Below, piece by piece: positions 1 through 9,840 of a stretch of 62,108 nt of DNA. Made by a program: the position numbers and the translations under genes. The stretch is from Chromatiales bacterium (lineage in GTDB: Bacteria; Pseudomonadota; Gammaproteobacteria; SpSt-1174): NCBI GenBank assembly GCA_014762505.1, contig JABURS010000040.1, positions 1 through 62,108 on the forward strand. Direction: 5' to 3'. Position 1 is the stretch's first letter. The number at the start of each line of letters is the position of its first letter. Below the pieces are notes generated by a model. The model did no database searches, was not told the origin of the DNA, and worked only from the letters and a program-made list of their open reading frames with translations.

Positions 1-63
1 GCGCGGGTCCGCCGGCGTCGTCGCCGAGTAATCCAGATAGATCGGAAGCTTGATGTCAGTCAC
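1..63 (-). CDS. iscS: Cysteine desulfurase IscS, N-terminal fragment cut by the window edge
   Basis: Only the first 21 codons are present. They read MTDIKLPIYLDYSATTPADP, the conserved start of IscS, the PLP enzyme that takes sulfur from cysteine for Fe-S cluster assembly. The start is a GTG at 61-63 (minus strand), preceded by AAGGGG about eight bases upstream. It lies directly downstream of iscR in the same direction, the standard isc operon order, so it should be transcribed from the IscR-controlled promoter near 614-638. The catalytic Cys and PLP Lys lie outside the window. Confidence 0.9.
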   Translation of the reverse strand, partial: MTDIKLPIYLDYSATTPADPR

Positions 64-102
64 GGTTACTACCCCTTGGCTGCGATGTCTGTTGATACCC
101 GC

Positions 103-576
103 TCAGCTGGTCGGTTCGACCACGATGCGGTGATGGCGGGCCATGCGATCCTGGCGCTGCGCGACCTCACGCACGCCATTGCGCGCCATGAGTTCGCCCA
201 GGCTGATATGGGCCAGGAAATCGCGAATCTGGTTGCTGAGGTCGGTCCACAGATCGTGGGTCAGGCACTGCTCGTGCCCCTGGCAGTCGGCCGTACCCCC
301 GCAGCGGGTGGTATCGACCTTCTCGTCCACCGCGGCGATCACGTCGGCGACCGCGATCTGGTCGGCCGGACGGCTGAGGCCGTAACCGCCGCCAGGCCCG
401 CGCGTACTGACCACCAGGCCCTTCTTGCGCAGGCGGGAGAAGAGTTGCTCGAGGTAGGAAAGTGATATACCCTGCCGCTTCGAAATATCGGCCAGCGAGA
501 TGGGTCCCATCTCGTTGTGCAGAGCCAGATCGAGCATTGCCGTGACGGCGTAGCGTCCTTTCGTTGTCAGGCGCAT
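103..576 (-). CDS. iscR: Fe-S cluster-sensing Rrf2 family regulator IscR
   Basis: The 157-residue protein has the Rrf2 winged-helix N-terminus ([19 protein letters not shown]) and Cys92, Cys98, Cys104 and His107, which match the [2Fe-2S] ligands of E. coli IscR in number and position. Holo-IscR represses the isc operon when clusters are plentiful; the apo form regulates other sites. It is first in an operon with iscS 40 bases downstream. A Type 1 IscR box lies upstream, so autoregulation is expected. Length and ligands are canonical, so the call is secure. Confidence 0.97.
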   Translation of the reverse strand: MRLTTKGRYAVTAMLDLALHNEMGPISLADISKRQGISLSYLEQLFSRLRKKGLVVSTRGPGGGYGLSRPADQIAVADVIAAVDEKVDTTRCGGTADCQGHEQCLTHDLWTDLSNQIRDFLAHISLGELMARNGVREVAQRQDRMARHHRIVVEPTS

Positions 577-613
577 TGGCGAACCCCCTCATAAGGATTC
601 GCTAATGCTAACA

Positions 614-638
614 ATATCCTACCAATTTAGTCAAGTAT
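614..638 (-). promoter_or_regulatory. iscR promoter with a Type 1 IscR-binding site
   Basis: On the minus strand this 25-mer begins ATACTTGACT, then AAATTGG, and ends TAGGATAT, a good fit to the Type 1 IscR operator (ATA-N2-TGACT...RRSTAT). The TTGACT doubles as a -35 box; a TAGCAT about 18 bases downstream is a possible -10. The site overlaps the cysE stop codon (631-633). Holo-IscR repression of iscRS is the inferred role. Confidence 0.75.
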
Positions 639-1416
639 TGGCTTCGCCGTCTTTTTTCTTCCCTTCCTCGGCAAGCCCCTCCATCGAGGCATCGTCCAGC
701 TCCGGCAGGTGGGAATCGTCCACGTCGCCGCCGAGCTGTTTCACCGCGTGGCTGGTCTCGTCCAGCTTGCGGTCCATGGCGTGGATGTGGTCGAGGATCT
801 TGTGTATGGCGCTGGCCACCGGGTCCGGCATGTCCTGGGTGGCGCCGTAGGCGTCGAAGCCCATCTTCGCCGCGATGCGCTCGCGCTTGTCGGCGTCTTC
901 CCGGTGGGCGCCGACGATGCGCCCGGGGATACCCACCACCGTGGCACCCGCCGGCACGTCCTTGATCACCACCGCATTCGAGCCCACGCGGGCACCGTCG
1001 CCCACCGTGATCGGGCCCAGCACCTTGGCACCGGCACCGATGACCACGTCGTTGCCCAGCGTGGGATGGCGCTTGCCCTTCTCCCAGCTGGTGCCGCCCA
1101 GGGTCACGCCGTGATAGAGGGTGCAATCGTCACCGATCTCGGCCGTCTCGCCGATCACCACCCCCATGCCGTGGTCGATGAAGAAGCGCCGGCCGATGCG
1201 CGCCCCCGGATGGATCTCGATGCCCGTGAGGAAGCGGCCGATGTTGGAGACGATGCGCGCCGGCCAGTAGAGGTTGCGCCGCCACAGGGCATGCGCCACC
1301 CGGTGGAACAGCATCGCGTGGATGCCGGGATAGGTGGTCAGCACCTCGAAGGTGCTGCGCGCCGCCGGATCGCGGTCGAACACGCAACGGATGTCTTCGC
1401 GTAGACGTTCGAACAT
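631..1416 (-). CDS. cysE: Serine O-acetyltransferase CysE
   Basis: The 261-residue enzyme acetylates L-serine with acetyl-CoA, the first step of cysteine synthesis. Residues about 68-168 form the left-handed beta-helix of hexapeptide repeats ([23 protein letters not shown]); His82 in FIDHGMG matches the catalytic His and Glu67 in IEIHP sits where E. coli has Asp143. The C-terminal 90 residues are charged and variable. It lies just upstream of iscR in the same direction, coupling sulfur supply to Fe-S assembly, as in several pseudomonads and sulfur bacteria. Its stop codon lies inside the iscR promoter. Confidence 0.95.
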   Translation of the reverse strand: MFERLREDIRCVFDRDPAARSTFEVLTTYPGIHAMLFHRVAHALWRRNLYWPARIVSNIGRFLTGIEIHPGARIGRRFFIDHGMGVVIGETAEIGDDCTLYHGVTLGGTSWEKGKRHPTLGNDVVIGAGAKVLGPITVGDGARVGSNAVVIKDVPAGATVVGIPGRIVGAHREDADKRERIAAKMGFDAYGATQDMPDPVASAIHKILDHIHAMDRKLDETSHAVKQLGGDVDDSHLPELDDASMEGLAEEGKKKDGEANT

Positions 1417-1453
1417 GGCAGTGAGGATAACAGCTTCTGGTTATGGGTTAGTC

Positions 1454-1482
1454 ATTATAAGTGCAGCAGGGCCCGCACTTAA
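1454..1482 (-). promoter_or_regulatory. Candidate sigma70 promoter of cysE
   Basis: On the minus strand a perfect TATAAT (1454-1459) lies 17 bases after TTAAGT (1477-1482), 37 bases before the cysE start. Only the -10 is convincing. A near-palindrome ATAAC...GTTAT at 1427-1444, between the -10 and the start codon, could be an operator. The promoter overlaps the end of trmJ. Confidence 0.45.
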
Positions 1483-2225
1483 GACGACGACTTGTGGGGT
1501 TTTCGACTCGCGGCCGTGAGGATGCCGCGCAGGATGTTGATCTCGTTGTCCGACAGGCGCACGCGGTTGAACAGCCGTCGCAGCCGCCGCATGAGGTGCC
1601 TGGGGTTCTCCGGGTCGAGGAAGTCCAGCGCCACCAGCGTCTCCTGCAGGTGTACGAAGAAGCGCTCGACATCCTCCGCGCTGGCCGGCTCCTCACCGGG
1701 CTCGTCCGACTCCAGGACAACCGGCATCTGATCCGTCAGCGCGAGATGGGCCATGCGCAGTTCATAGGCCAGCACCTGCACCGCGGCGGCGAGGTTGAGC
1801 GAGCTGTAGTCCGGATTGGCCGGAATGGTCACGAGGTAATGGGCATGGTCCAGCTCGTCGTTGGTCAGCCCCGTGCGCTCGCGCCCGAACACCAGCGCCA
1901 CCTCGCCCTGCCCGGCCTCCGTCATGGCCTGGGTGGCGGCCTCGCGGGTGCCGAGCTGCGGCCAGCGGCGGGTACGCAGGCGCGCGCTGCTGGCGATCAC
2001 CAGGCGGCAGCCGGCCAGCGCCTCCTCCAGGCTGTCCACCACCCGGGCGGCGGCCAGCACGTCGTCCGCCCCCGAGGCGCGGGCCGTGGCCTCGGCACAG
2101 GGGTAGTCGCCCGGGCTCACCAGACAGAGCTGCGAGAGCCCCATGGTCTTCATGGCCCGCGCGGTGGCGCCGATGTTGCCCGGATGGGAGGTCTCGACCA
2201 GGACGATACGGATATTGGAAAGCAT
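1479..2225 (-). CDS. trmJ: tRNA (cytidine/uridine-2'-O)-methyltransferase TrmJ
   Basis: The 248-residue protein is a SPOUT-family methyltransferase with an N-terminal SPOUT domain of about 160 residues (HPGNIGATARAMKTMG near residue 14, then VFGRERTGLTNDEL near 109) and a helical C-terminal extension. TrmJ methylates the 2'-OH of nucleotide 32 in the anticodon loop of several tRNAs using S-adenosylmethionine. It sits between suhB and cysE-iscR, the usual neighbourhood in gammaproteobacteria, and is divergent from suhB. Its length matches E. coli TrmJ (246). Confidence 0.95.
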   Translation of the reverse strand: MLSNIRIVLVETSHPGNIGATARAMKTMGLSQLCLVSPGDYPCAEATARASGADDVLAAARVVDSLEEALAGCRLVIASSARLRTRRWPQLGTREAATQAMTEAGQGEVALVFGRERTGLTNDELDHAHYLVTIPANPDYSSLNLAAAVQVLAYELRMAHLALTDQMPVVLESDEPGEEPASAEDVERFFVHLQETLVALDFLDPENPRHLMRRLRRLFNRVRLSDNEINILRGILTAASRKPHKSSS

Positions 2226-2313
2226 CGATGATTCTCGGCTATCGGTTCAGCCGGGTATTGTACGGGAACCGCGCCAGGCATACCCCCGCCATCTCCCGGA
2301 GCGCAGAACTTTC

Positions 2314-2322
2314 TGCTATGCT
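2314..2322 (+). promoter_or_regulatory. Possible extended -10 element for suhB
   Basis: TGCTATGCT is an extended -10 (TG-N-TATGCT) about 50 bases before the suhB start. No good -35 is visible, which is tolerable for extended -10 promoters. This is weak evidence. Confidence 0.3.
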
Positions 2323-2373
2323 TCGCCCACTTCCGCGCACGCGGACTTCTTTGACAACGGGACCCTGTACGCC

Positions 2374-3168
2374 ATGCATCCGATGCTCAACATCGCGGTG
2401 AAAGCCGCTCGTGCCGCCGGCAACATCATCGCTCGCCACGTCGACCGCATCGACACGCTCAATATCCAGACCAAGGAGCGCAACGACTTCGTCAGCGAGG
2501 TCGACCACATGGCCGAACAGGAGATCATCCGTACCATCAAGCGCGCCTATCCCCAGCACGCCTTCCTCGCCGAGGAGAGCGGTACCACCGGTGACAGCGA
2601 GTTCACCTGGATCATCGACCCGCTGGACGGCACCACCAACTTCCTCTACGGCTTCCCGCAGTTCGCCGTGTCCATCGCCCTGAAACAGGGCGACCGGCTG
2701 GAACAGGCGGTGGTCTACGACCCGATCAAGCAGGAACTCTTCACCGCCACCCGCGGCGGCGGGGCCACGCTCAACAGCCGCCGCATCCGCGTGACCCAGC
2801 GCAACACGCTGGACGGCGCCCTGCTCGGCACCGGCATCCCCTTTCGCAAGCACCAGAACCTGGACCGCTACCTGGAGACCCTGAAGGTGCTGCTGCCCGG
2901 CACCGCAGGCGTGCGGCGCGCAGGCTCGGCGGCACTGGACCTGGCCTACGTGGCCGCCGGGCGCCTGGACGGCTTCTGGGAATTCGGCCTCAACCCCTGG
3001 GACATGGCGGCCGGCGTGCTGCTCATCCAGGAGGCCGGCGGCATGATCGGCGAACCCGACGGCGGCAAGAACTACCTCAAGAGCGGCAACGTCGTGGCCG
3101 GCAATCCCAAGGTCTACGCCGCCATGATCGAGGCCCTGAAGCCCGCCCTGGCCAGATCCAGCAACTGA
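2374..3168 (+). CDS. suhB: Inositol-1-monophosphatase family protein SuhB
   Basis: The 264-residue protein is an Mg2+-dependent phosphatase of the inositol monophosphatase family; E. coli SuhB also joins the NusA/NusG rRNA antitermination complex. Metal-binding motifs are visible: EES near residue 67, the signature DPLDGTTNF at 82-90, and WDMAAG near residue 217. The ATG at 2374 starts MHPMLNIAVKAARAAG, the family N-terminus; longer upstream in-frame extensions overlap trmJ antisense and are unlikely. It is monocistronic, divergent from trmJ, and closed by a hairpin at 3181-3212. Confidence 0.96.
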   Translation: MHPMLNIAVKAARAAGNIIARHVDRIDTLNIQTKERNDFVSEVDHMAEQEIIRTIKRAYPQHAFLAEESGTTGDSEFTWIIDPLDGTTNFLYGFPQFAVSIALKQGDRLEQAVVYDPIKQELFTATRGGGATLNSRRIRVTQRNTLDGALLGTGIPFRKHQNLDRYLETLKVLLPGTAGVRRAGSAALDLAYVAAGRLDGFWEFGLNPWDMAAGVLLIQEAGGMIGEPDGGKNYLKSGNVVAGNPKVYAAMIEALKPALARSSN

Positions 3169-3180
3169 TCCGGGCATGAA

Positions 3181-3212
3181 AACGCCCCGTGACCGCCAGG
3201 CCACGGGGCGTT
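3181..3212 (+). terminator. Terminator downstream of suhB
   Basis: A perfect 11-bp stem, AACGCCCCGTG with CACGGGGCGTT, and a 10-base loop start 12 bases after the suhB stop. The plus-strand T-run is short (TTCTTG); A residues before the stem would give a T-run in the other direction. Confidence 0.75.
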
Positions 3213-3361
3213 CTTGCGTCCAGACACCCGCTTTTTCCGCGCTTCCCGCCACGGACCCTGCCGGTCATGCCGGTTTATCCGCCATCCGAGCTGTGCTATA
3301 CACCTACAAAACGCATTATAAAAAGCCCGTCCCACAGGACGCAGGTCAAAGGAGGAAGTCG

Positions 3362-3706
3362 ATGAAACGCCACGTGCTCGCGGTTTTCATCCCCCCGCTC
3401 GCCGTCTGCCGCTATGGCTGCGCGGGCTGCTGCGCCGCCCCCATCGGCGTGTTCTGGATCAGCAGCATCATCAGCATCGTCTATGGATTCCGCGGCGGGC
3501 CCTTGGGCCTGGAGGGCGTGAGCTGGGGCACGGTCGCCCTCGGCATCCTGCTCTGGCTGATCGCCGTGGGCTGGAGCTTCCTCACCCTGCGCGCGGCCGA
3601 CGACGACCGCTGCAAGCGTCCGAGCAGCTCGCTGTGCCGGCGCATCATCCCCCACAGCGACGAGCCGGACCCGCTGGACGAGGCCGACCGGGCCCGCCAG
3701 GCCTGA
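3362..3706 (+). CDS. Small Cys-rich membrane protein of unknown function
   Basis: The 114-residue protein starts at an ATG with a strong ribosome site (AAAGGAGG, seven bases upstream). A hydrophobic N-terminus contains the cluster CRYGCAGCC (residues 18-26) followed by a membrane segment at about 28-45; a second membrane segment is at about 62-80; the tail is acidic and soluble with two more Cys. I do not recognise a characterised family. The clustered cysteines could bind a metal or a cluster, but that is inference. It is isolated between two terminators and convergent with secF. Confidence 0.7.
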   Translation: MKRHVLAVFIPPLAVCRYGCAGCCAAPIGVFWISSIISIVYGFRGGPLGLEGVSWGTVALGILLWLIAVGWSFLTLRAADDDRCKRPSSSLCRRIIPHSDEPDPLDEADRARQA

Positions 3707-3713
3707 CCCCCGG

Positions 3714-3749
3714 CACGAAAAAGGCCGCGAGATCGCGGCCTTTTTCGTG
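3714..3749. terminator. Bidirectional terminator between the small membrane protein gene and secF
   Basis: A perfect 17-bp palindromic stem, CACGAAAAAGGCCGCGA with its complement (3714-3730 / 3733-3749), carries A5/T5 inside the stem, so transcripts from both convergent genes end in a U-rich tract. Confidence 0.9.
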
Positions 3750-3768
3750 GCATGGATCCCCGTCTGAC

Positions 3769-4701
3769 TCAGGGCGTCTCCTCGCCCTCGCCTTCCTTCT
3801 CCACCGGCATCAGGTCCTGCTTGGTCACGCCCAGCAGGATCAGCGCGTAGCTCGCCACGTAGATGGAGGAATAGGTACCGACCACGATACCGATCACCAG
3901 CGCCAGGGCGAAACCGAAGATGTTGTCGCCGCCGAAGATCAGCAGGGCGATGAGCACAAGCAGCGTCGTACCCGAAGTGATGAGGGTACGGGTGAGCATC
4001 TGGTTGATCGAGTTGTTGATCACGTCACGCGGTTCGGCCTTGCGCATCAACCGGAAGTTCTCGCGCACGCGGTCGAACACCACGATGGTGTCGTTCAGCG
4101 AGTAGCCGATCACGGCGAGGATGGCCGCCAGCACGGTGAGATCGAAGCTGATGCCGGTGATGGAAAACACCCCGACCGTGATGATCACGTCGTGCACCAG
4201 AGCCAGCACCGACCCCACAGAGAAACCCCAGTGGATGAAGCGCACCCAGACGTACAGCAGGATGCCGGCCAGCGCCACCAGGATGGCGATGCCGCCGCGG
4301 TCGCGCAGCTCCTCGCCCACCTGCGGACCGACGAAGTCCACGCTGCGCATCTCCACACTGGCGTCGCTGACGCCGCGCATGAGTTCCAGCACGGCGTTGC
4401 TGAGTTCGGCGCTGTCCTCGTCCGGGCGCGGCGCGATACGGATCAGCACGTCGCGGGCCGTGTCCACGTTCTGCACGATGGCCTTATCGAAGCCATTGTC
4501 GTTGAGGGTGGCACGCACCTCACCGAGGTCGGCCGGCTCGGCGAAACGCACCTCGATGGAGGTCCCGCCAGTGAAGTCGATCCCGAGGTTCAGGCCGTTG
4601 ACGAACAGCGACCCGATGGAAATGACGATGAACAACAGGGACAGGATGACGGCGAGCCGCCCCTTGCCCAGGAAATCGATCTGCGTCTTGGCATTCGGCA
4701 T
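3769..4701 (-). CDS. secF: Protein translocase subunit SecF
   Basis: The 310-residue inner-membrane protein has six predicted membrane segments and a periplasmic domain after the first. Family signatures are GIDFTGGTSIEVRF (residues about 38-51) and the fourth-helix motif GYSLNDTIVVFDRVRENF. SecF pairs with SecD to form the RND-like, proton-driven unit that completes SecYEG export on the periplasmic side. It follows secD by 17 bases in the yajC-secD-secF operon. Length is typical (E. coli 323). Confidence 0.97.
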   Translation of the reverse strand: MPNAKTQIDFLGKGRLAVILSLLFIVISIGSLFVNGLNLGIDFTGGTSIEVRFAEPADLGEVRATLNDNGFDKAIVQNVDTARDVLIRIAPRPDEDSAELSNAVLELMRGVSDASVEMRSVDFVGPQVGEELRDRGGIAILVALAGILLYVWVRFIHWGFSVGSVLALVHDVIITVGVFSITGISFDLTVLAAILAVIGYSLNDTIVVFDRVRENFRLMRKAEPRDVINNSINQMLTRTLITSGTTLLVLIALLIFGGDNIFGFALALVIGIVVGTYSSIYVASYALILLGVTKQDLMPVEKEGEGEETP

Positions 4702-4718
4702 AAACCAGATTCTCCTAA

Positions 4719-6578
4719 TCAGATCGCCAGACGCGTAAGGCGCCGGTTGCCGTAGATGAGGTTGACCACGGCACGGGTACCCATGATGGCAGTGAACATG
4801 GACGAGACGATGCCGATGGACAGCGTGACGGCGAAGCCCTGCACCGGACCGGTGCCGATCACGATCAGCGCCACGGCGGCGATCAGCGTGGTGATGTTGG
4901 CATCGGCGATGGTCGAGAGCGCCTTGTCATAGCCGGCGCGGATCGCGGCCTGCGGCGACATGCCGTTGCGCAGCTCCTCGCGGATGCGCTCGAAGATCAG
5001 CACGTTCGCATCCACCGCCATACCCACGGTGAGCACGATACCGGCGATGCCCGGCAGCGTCAGCGTGGCCTGGAACAGCGAGAGCGCCGCGACGATCAGC
5101 AGCAGGTTGGCGGTGAGCGCGAGGTTGGCGATCAGCCCGAACACGCGATAGAAGAGCGCCATGAACACCATCACCAGCACGAAGCCGATGACCACCGACT
5201 TGAAGCCCTTCTCGATGTTGTCCTTGCCGAGGCTCGGACCGATGGTGCGCTCCTCCACGATCTGCATGGGCGCGGCCAGGGCGCCGGCGCGCAGCAGCAG
5301 CGCCAGGTCGGCCGCCTCGCGGCTGGAATCCAGGCCGGTGATCTGGAAGCGCTTGCCCAGCTGCTCCTGGATGCGCGCGACGTTGATGACCTCCTCGACC
5401 TTGCTCGGCACGTTGACGCGCTCACCGTTGATGATGCGCGTCTCTGTGCGGGTCTCGATGAAGACCACGGCCATCAGGCGCTTGACGTTCTCGCCCGAGG
5501 ACTTGCTGAACAGGCGTGCCCCCTTGCCGTCCAGCGTGATGCTGACGGAGGGACCGCCGGAATCCTGGTCGATGCCGCTCTGGGCGTCGATGATGTAGTC
5601 GCCGGTGAGCATCACGCGACGCTTGAGCAGGATGGGCTGGCCCTGGCGATCCAGGTACAACCGGTCGCCCGGCGGCACGCGGCCGCTGGCCTGAGCCGCG
5701 TAGGCATCGGCATTCTCGTCCACCAGGCGGAATTCCAGGGTGGCGGTCTTGCCGAGGATCTCCTTGGCGCGGGCCGTGTCCTGCACACCCGGCAGCTGCA
5801 CCACCACGCGGTCCTCGCCGGCCTGCTGGATCAGCGGCTCGGCCACACCCAGCTCGTTCACGCGCTTGCGCAGCGCCGTGACGTTCTGCTGCACGGCAAA
5901 GGACTTGATCTCCTGCAGGGCCTCGTCGCGAATGCCGGCCTCGATAAGGAAGGCACCATCTGACTCCAGGGTCTCGAACGCCATCTCCTGGCGGTATTCC
6001 TCCTGCAGGGCCGTGAGCGCCCGCTCGCGCAGCTCGGCGCTGGCAAAGCTCGCCACCACCCGGGATTCGGTGCGGGAGACGTCGTCGTAGGGGATGTTGT
6101 TCTCGATCAGCAGGCTGCGGAACTCGCTTTCGTTGCGCTCCAGGGTCTTGGCGACCACCTCGTCCATGTCCACCTGCATGAGGAAGTGCACGCCGCCGCG
6201 CAGGTCCAGGCCGAGGTTCATGGGCTTGGCATTGAGCGACTGCAGCCACTCGGGCGTGCTCGGCGCGAGGTTCAGGGCCACGATGTAGCCGCTGCCCAGT
6301 ACGCCGCGCACGATGTCCTGGGCCTTGAGCTGGTCCTCGACGTCGTGGAAGCGCACCAGCAGCTGCTCGCCCTCGAGCGCGATCTCCTTGTAGCCGGCTC
6401 CGACCTGGTCGAGCACGTTGGCCACGCGCTGGCTGACCGTTTCATTGATCTCGACCCCCCGCGTGGCACTGATCTGCAACGCCGGATCCTGCGGGTAGCG
6501 GTTCGGCAGGGCATACAGGATGCCCCCGATCACCACGGCGAGGATCAGGAGGTATTTCCAGAGGGGGTAGCGATTCAT
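4719..6578 (-). CDS. secD: Protein translocase subunit SecD
   Basis: The 619-residue protein has one N-terminal membrane helix, a large periplasmic P1 region (GLDLRGGVHFLMQVD near residue 122) and five C-terminal helices that include GMAVDANVLIFERIREE. With SecF and YajC it forms the SecDF-YajC complex, which uses the proton gradient to pull preproteins through SecYEG. It lies between yajC and secF, all minus strand. E. coli SecD is 615 residues, so it is complete. Confidence 0.97.
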   Translation of the reverse strand: MNRYPLWKYLLILAVVIGGILYALPNRYPQDPALQISATRGVEINETVSQRVANVLDQVGAGYKEIALEGEQLLVRFHDVEDQLKAQDIVRGVLGSGYIVALNLAPSTPEWLQSLNAKPMNLGLDLRGGVHFLMQVDMDEVVAKTLERNESEFRSLLIENNIPYDDVSRTESRVVASFASAELRERALTALQEEYRQEMAFETLESDGAFLIEAGIRDEALQEIKSFAVQQNVTALRKRVNELGVAEPLIQQAGEDRVVVQLPGVQDTARAKEILGKTATLEFRLVDENADAYAAQASGRVPPGDRLYLDRQGQPILLKRRVMLTGDYIIDAQSGIDQDSGGPSVSITLDGKGARLFSKSSGENVKRLMAVVFIETRTETRIINGERVNVPSKVEEVINVARIQEQLGKRFQITGLDSSREAADLALLLRAGALAAPMQIVEERTIGPSLGKDNIEKGFKSVVIGFVLVMVFMALFYRVFGLIANLALTANLLLIVAALSLFQATLTLPGIAGIVLTVGMAVDANVLIFERIREELRNGMSPQAAIRAGYDKALSTIADANITTLIAAVALIVIGTGPVQGFAVTLSIGIVSSMFTAIMGTRAVVNLIYGNRRLTRLAI

Positions 6579-6617
6579 GAACGTTCCCTGGCTTGAATGG
6601 CGATGCGACGGTGAGGC

Positions 6618-6959
6618 TTACAGGTTCTTCATCGTGCCCTTGGGCATGACGGCGCCGACGGCCTGCTTCTGCACCTTCACCTCGGTGCCCTCGGCGACCT
6701 GGATCTGCACGAAGTTCTCGCCGATCTCGGTGACCTTGCCGAGCAGACCGCCGGTGGTGACCACTTCATCGCCCTTGGACAGGGCCTCGAGCATGGCGCG
6801 GTGTTCCTTGGCGCGCTTGCTCTGCGGGCGGATGATCATGAAGTACATCATCACGAACATCAGGCCGATCAGCAGCAGCAGCTGGATGCCGCCGCCCTGG
6901 GCCTGCTGGGCGCCGTTCTCGGCGATGGCACTGGCAATCAGAAGATCCATGGGACTCAC
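6618..6959 (-). CDS. yajC: Preprotein translocase subunit YajC
   Basis: The 113-residue protein has one membrane helix (about residues 24-44, LLLLIGLMFVMMYFMIIRPQ) followed by the conserved RPQ-KRAKEH motif and a small beta-rich domain (GDEVVTTGGLLGKVTEIGENFVQI). It binds SecDF and AcrB and is not essential in E. coli. It lies between tgt and secD in the classic queA-tgt-yajC-secD-secF order. Confidence 0.96.
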   Translation of the reverse strand: MSPMDLLIASAIAENGAQQAQGGGIQLLLLIGLMFVMMYFMIIRPQSKRAKEHRAMLEALSKGDEVVTTGGLLGKVTEIGENFVQIQVAEGTEVKVQKQAVGAVMPKGTMKNL

Positions 6960-7024
6960 TCCGGTTATTGGTCGTTATCAGGAACCCAGACGGGCTCCGA
7001 TGGTACAGGGTTCAAGGCGCCGTA

Positions 7025-9218
<2,194 letters not shown>

Positions 9219-9264
9219 GGCGCGGCATGGTAGCAGGAAGGCCCCGGCTTTGCGACACGAATGC

Positions 9265-9293
9265 TTGCGGGCACGGGCCATTCCATTGATACT
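9265..9293 (+). promoter_or_regulatory. Sigma70 promoter of tRNA-Leu
   Basis: TTGCGG (9265-9270) and GATACT (9288-9293) are separated by exactly 17 bases, followed by a GC-rich discriminator (GTGCGCCC) typical of stringently controlled tRNA promoters. The tRNA begins 13 bases after the -10. Confidence 0.65.
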
Positions 9294-9306
9294 GTGCGCC
9301 CTGAGT

Positions 9307-9391
9307 GCCGGGGTGGCGGAACTGGTAGACGCGCCTGACTCAAAATCAGGTTCCTTCGGGAGTGCGAGTTCGAGTCTCGCCCTCGGCACCA
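9307..9391 (+). tRNA. tRNA-Leu (anticodon CAA)
   Basis: The 85-nt gene folds as a class II tRNA. The acceptor GCCGGGG pairs with CCTCGGC with one G-U; the anticodon stem CCTGA/TCAGG encloses CTCAAAA, giving anticodon CAA for UUG codons; a long variable arm (TTCCTTCGGGAGT) and T arm GCGAG-TTCGAGT-CTCGC follow. CCA is encoded. It is the attachment site of the element to its right: its last 58 bases are repeated at 19040-19097, and the tRNA stays intact. Confidence 0.95.
9334..9391 (+). repeat. attL: 58-bp direct repeat in the 3' end of tRNA-Leu
   Basis: The sequence from the anticodon stem (CCTGACTCAAAA) to the final CCA is identical to 19040-19097; the bases on either side differ. This marks the left junction of the integrated element, with the integrase gene next to the other copy. 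Confidence 0.95.
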
Positions 9392-9453
9392 CTTTATGAA
9401 TCAGCGACTTAGGCTCTTATCTGCATTCTGCTGATTTCCGCCTCTTAGTTTTT

Positions 9454-9477
9454 GGGCTACGCTGGGGCTACACTCTG
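9454..9477 (+). repeat. Left arm-type site, 24-bp repeat shared with the integrase end
   Basis: The sequence begins GGGCTACGCTG, continues GGGCTAC and ends ACTCTG; it is identical to 18894-18917. It contains two GGGCTAC cores 11 bases apart. Position 60-90 bases inside attL fits an integrase arm-binding or excisionase site. Confidence 0.7.
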
Positions 9478-9522
9478 AACGACGGTCACTCCCCTCATTC
9501 AACCTTTTCGAGGGGTAGCACC

Positions 9523-9783
9523 ATGGCAGACCACAAGTTCGAATCCATCTTTTCGGCCATCCAGGTCGATCCCAATAACGCGAGCACCCTTCGTCGCATC
9601 GCAGCCGACAGCGCGGAAGATCTCGAGTGTGCCGCCAGTGTCATGCTCAGGCTCATGTCCATACCCGCTGAGGGAAACACTGACGCGGAGATCCTCTCTG
9701 AGGCGGCCTGGTATGTTCAGGTCCTCCTGAACTTCCAGAGAGAATTTCAGGAACTGGCAAAAACAGTCGAATCGGCGAAATAG
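9523..9783 (+). CDS. Unknown 86-residue protein next to attL
   Basis: This small acidic, helical protein starts MADHKFESIFSAIQVD, with a GAGGGG ribosome site seven bases before the ATG. It is the only plus-strand gene of the element, set apart from the phage-like operon and next to attL, the usual place for cargo. No motif, signal peptide or membrane segment is visible and I do not recognise a family. The downstream hairpin at 9803-9830 faces the opposite gene. Confidence 0.6.
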   Translation: MADHKFESIFSAIQVDPNNASTLRRIAADSAEDLECAASVMLRLMSIPAEGNTDAEILSEAAWYVQVLLNFQREFQELAKTVESAK

Positions 9784-9802
9784 ACGATAAGGTTTTCAGA
9801 CG

Positions 9803-9830
9803 AAAAAAAGCCCCGGCACTTGGCCGGGGC
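9803..9830 (-). terminator. Rho-independent terminator of the element's minus-strand operon
   Basis: On the minus strand the 8-bp stem GCCCCGGC/GCCGGGGC with a 5-base loop is followed by seven T residues. It lies 11 bases past the stop of the tail Z-like gene and so ends the capsid-tail transcript. Confidence 0.9.
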
Positions 9831-9840
9831 ATTCGCTTCT

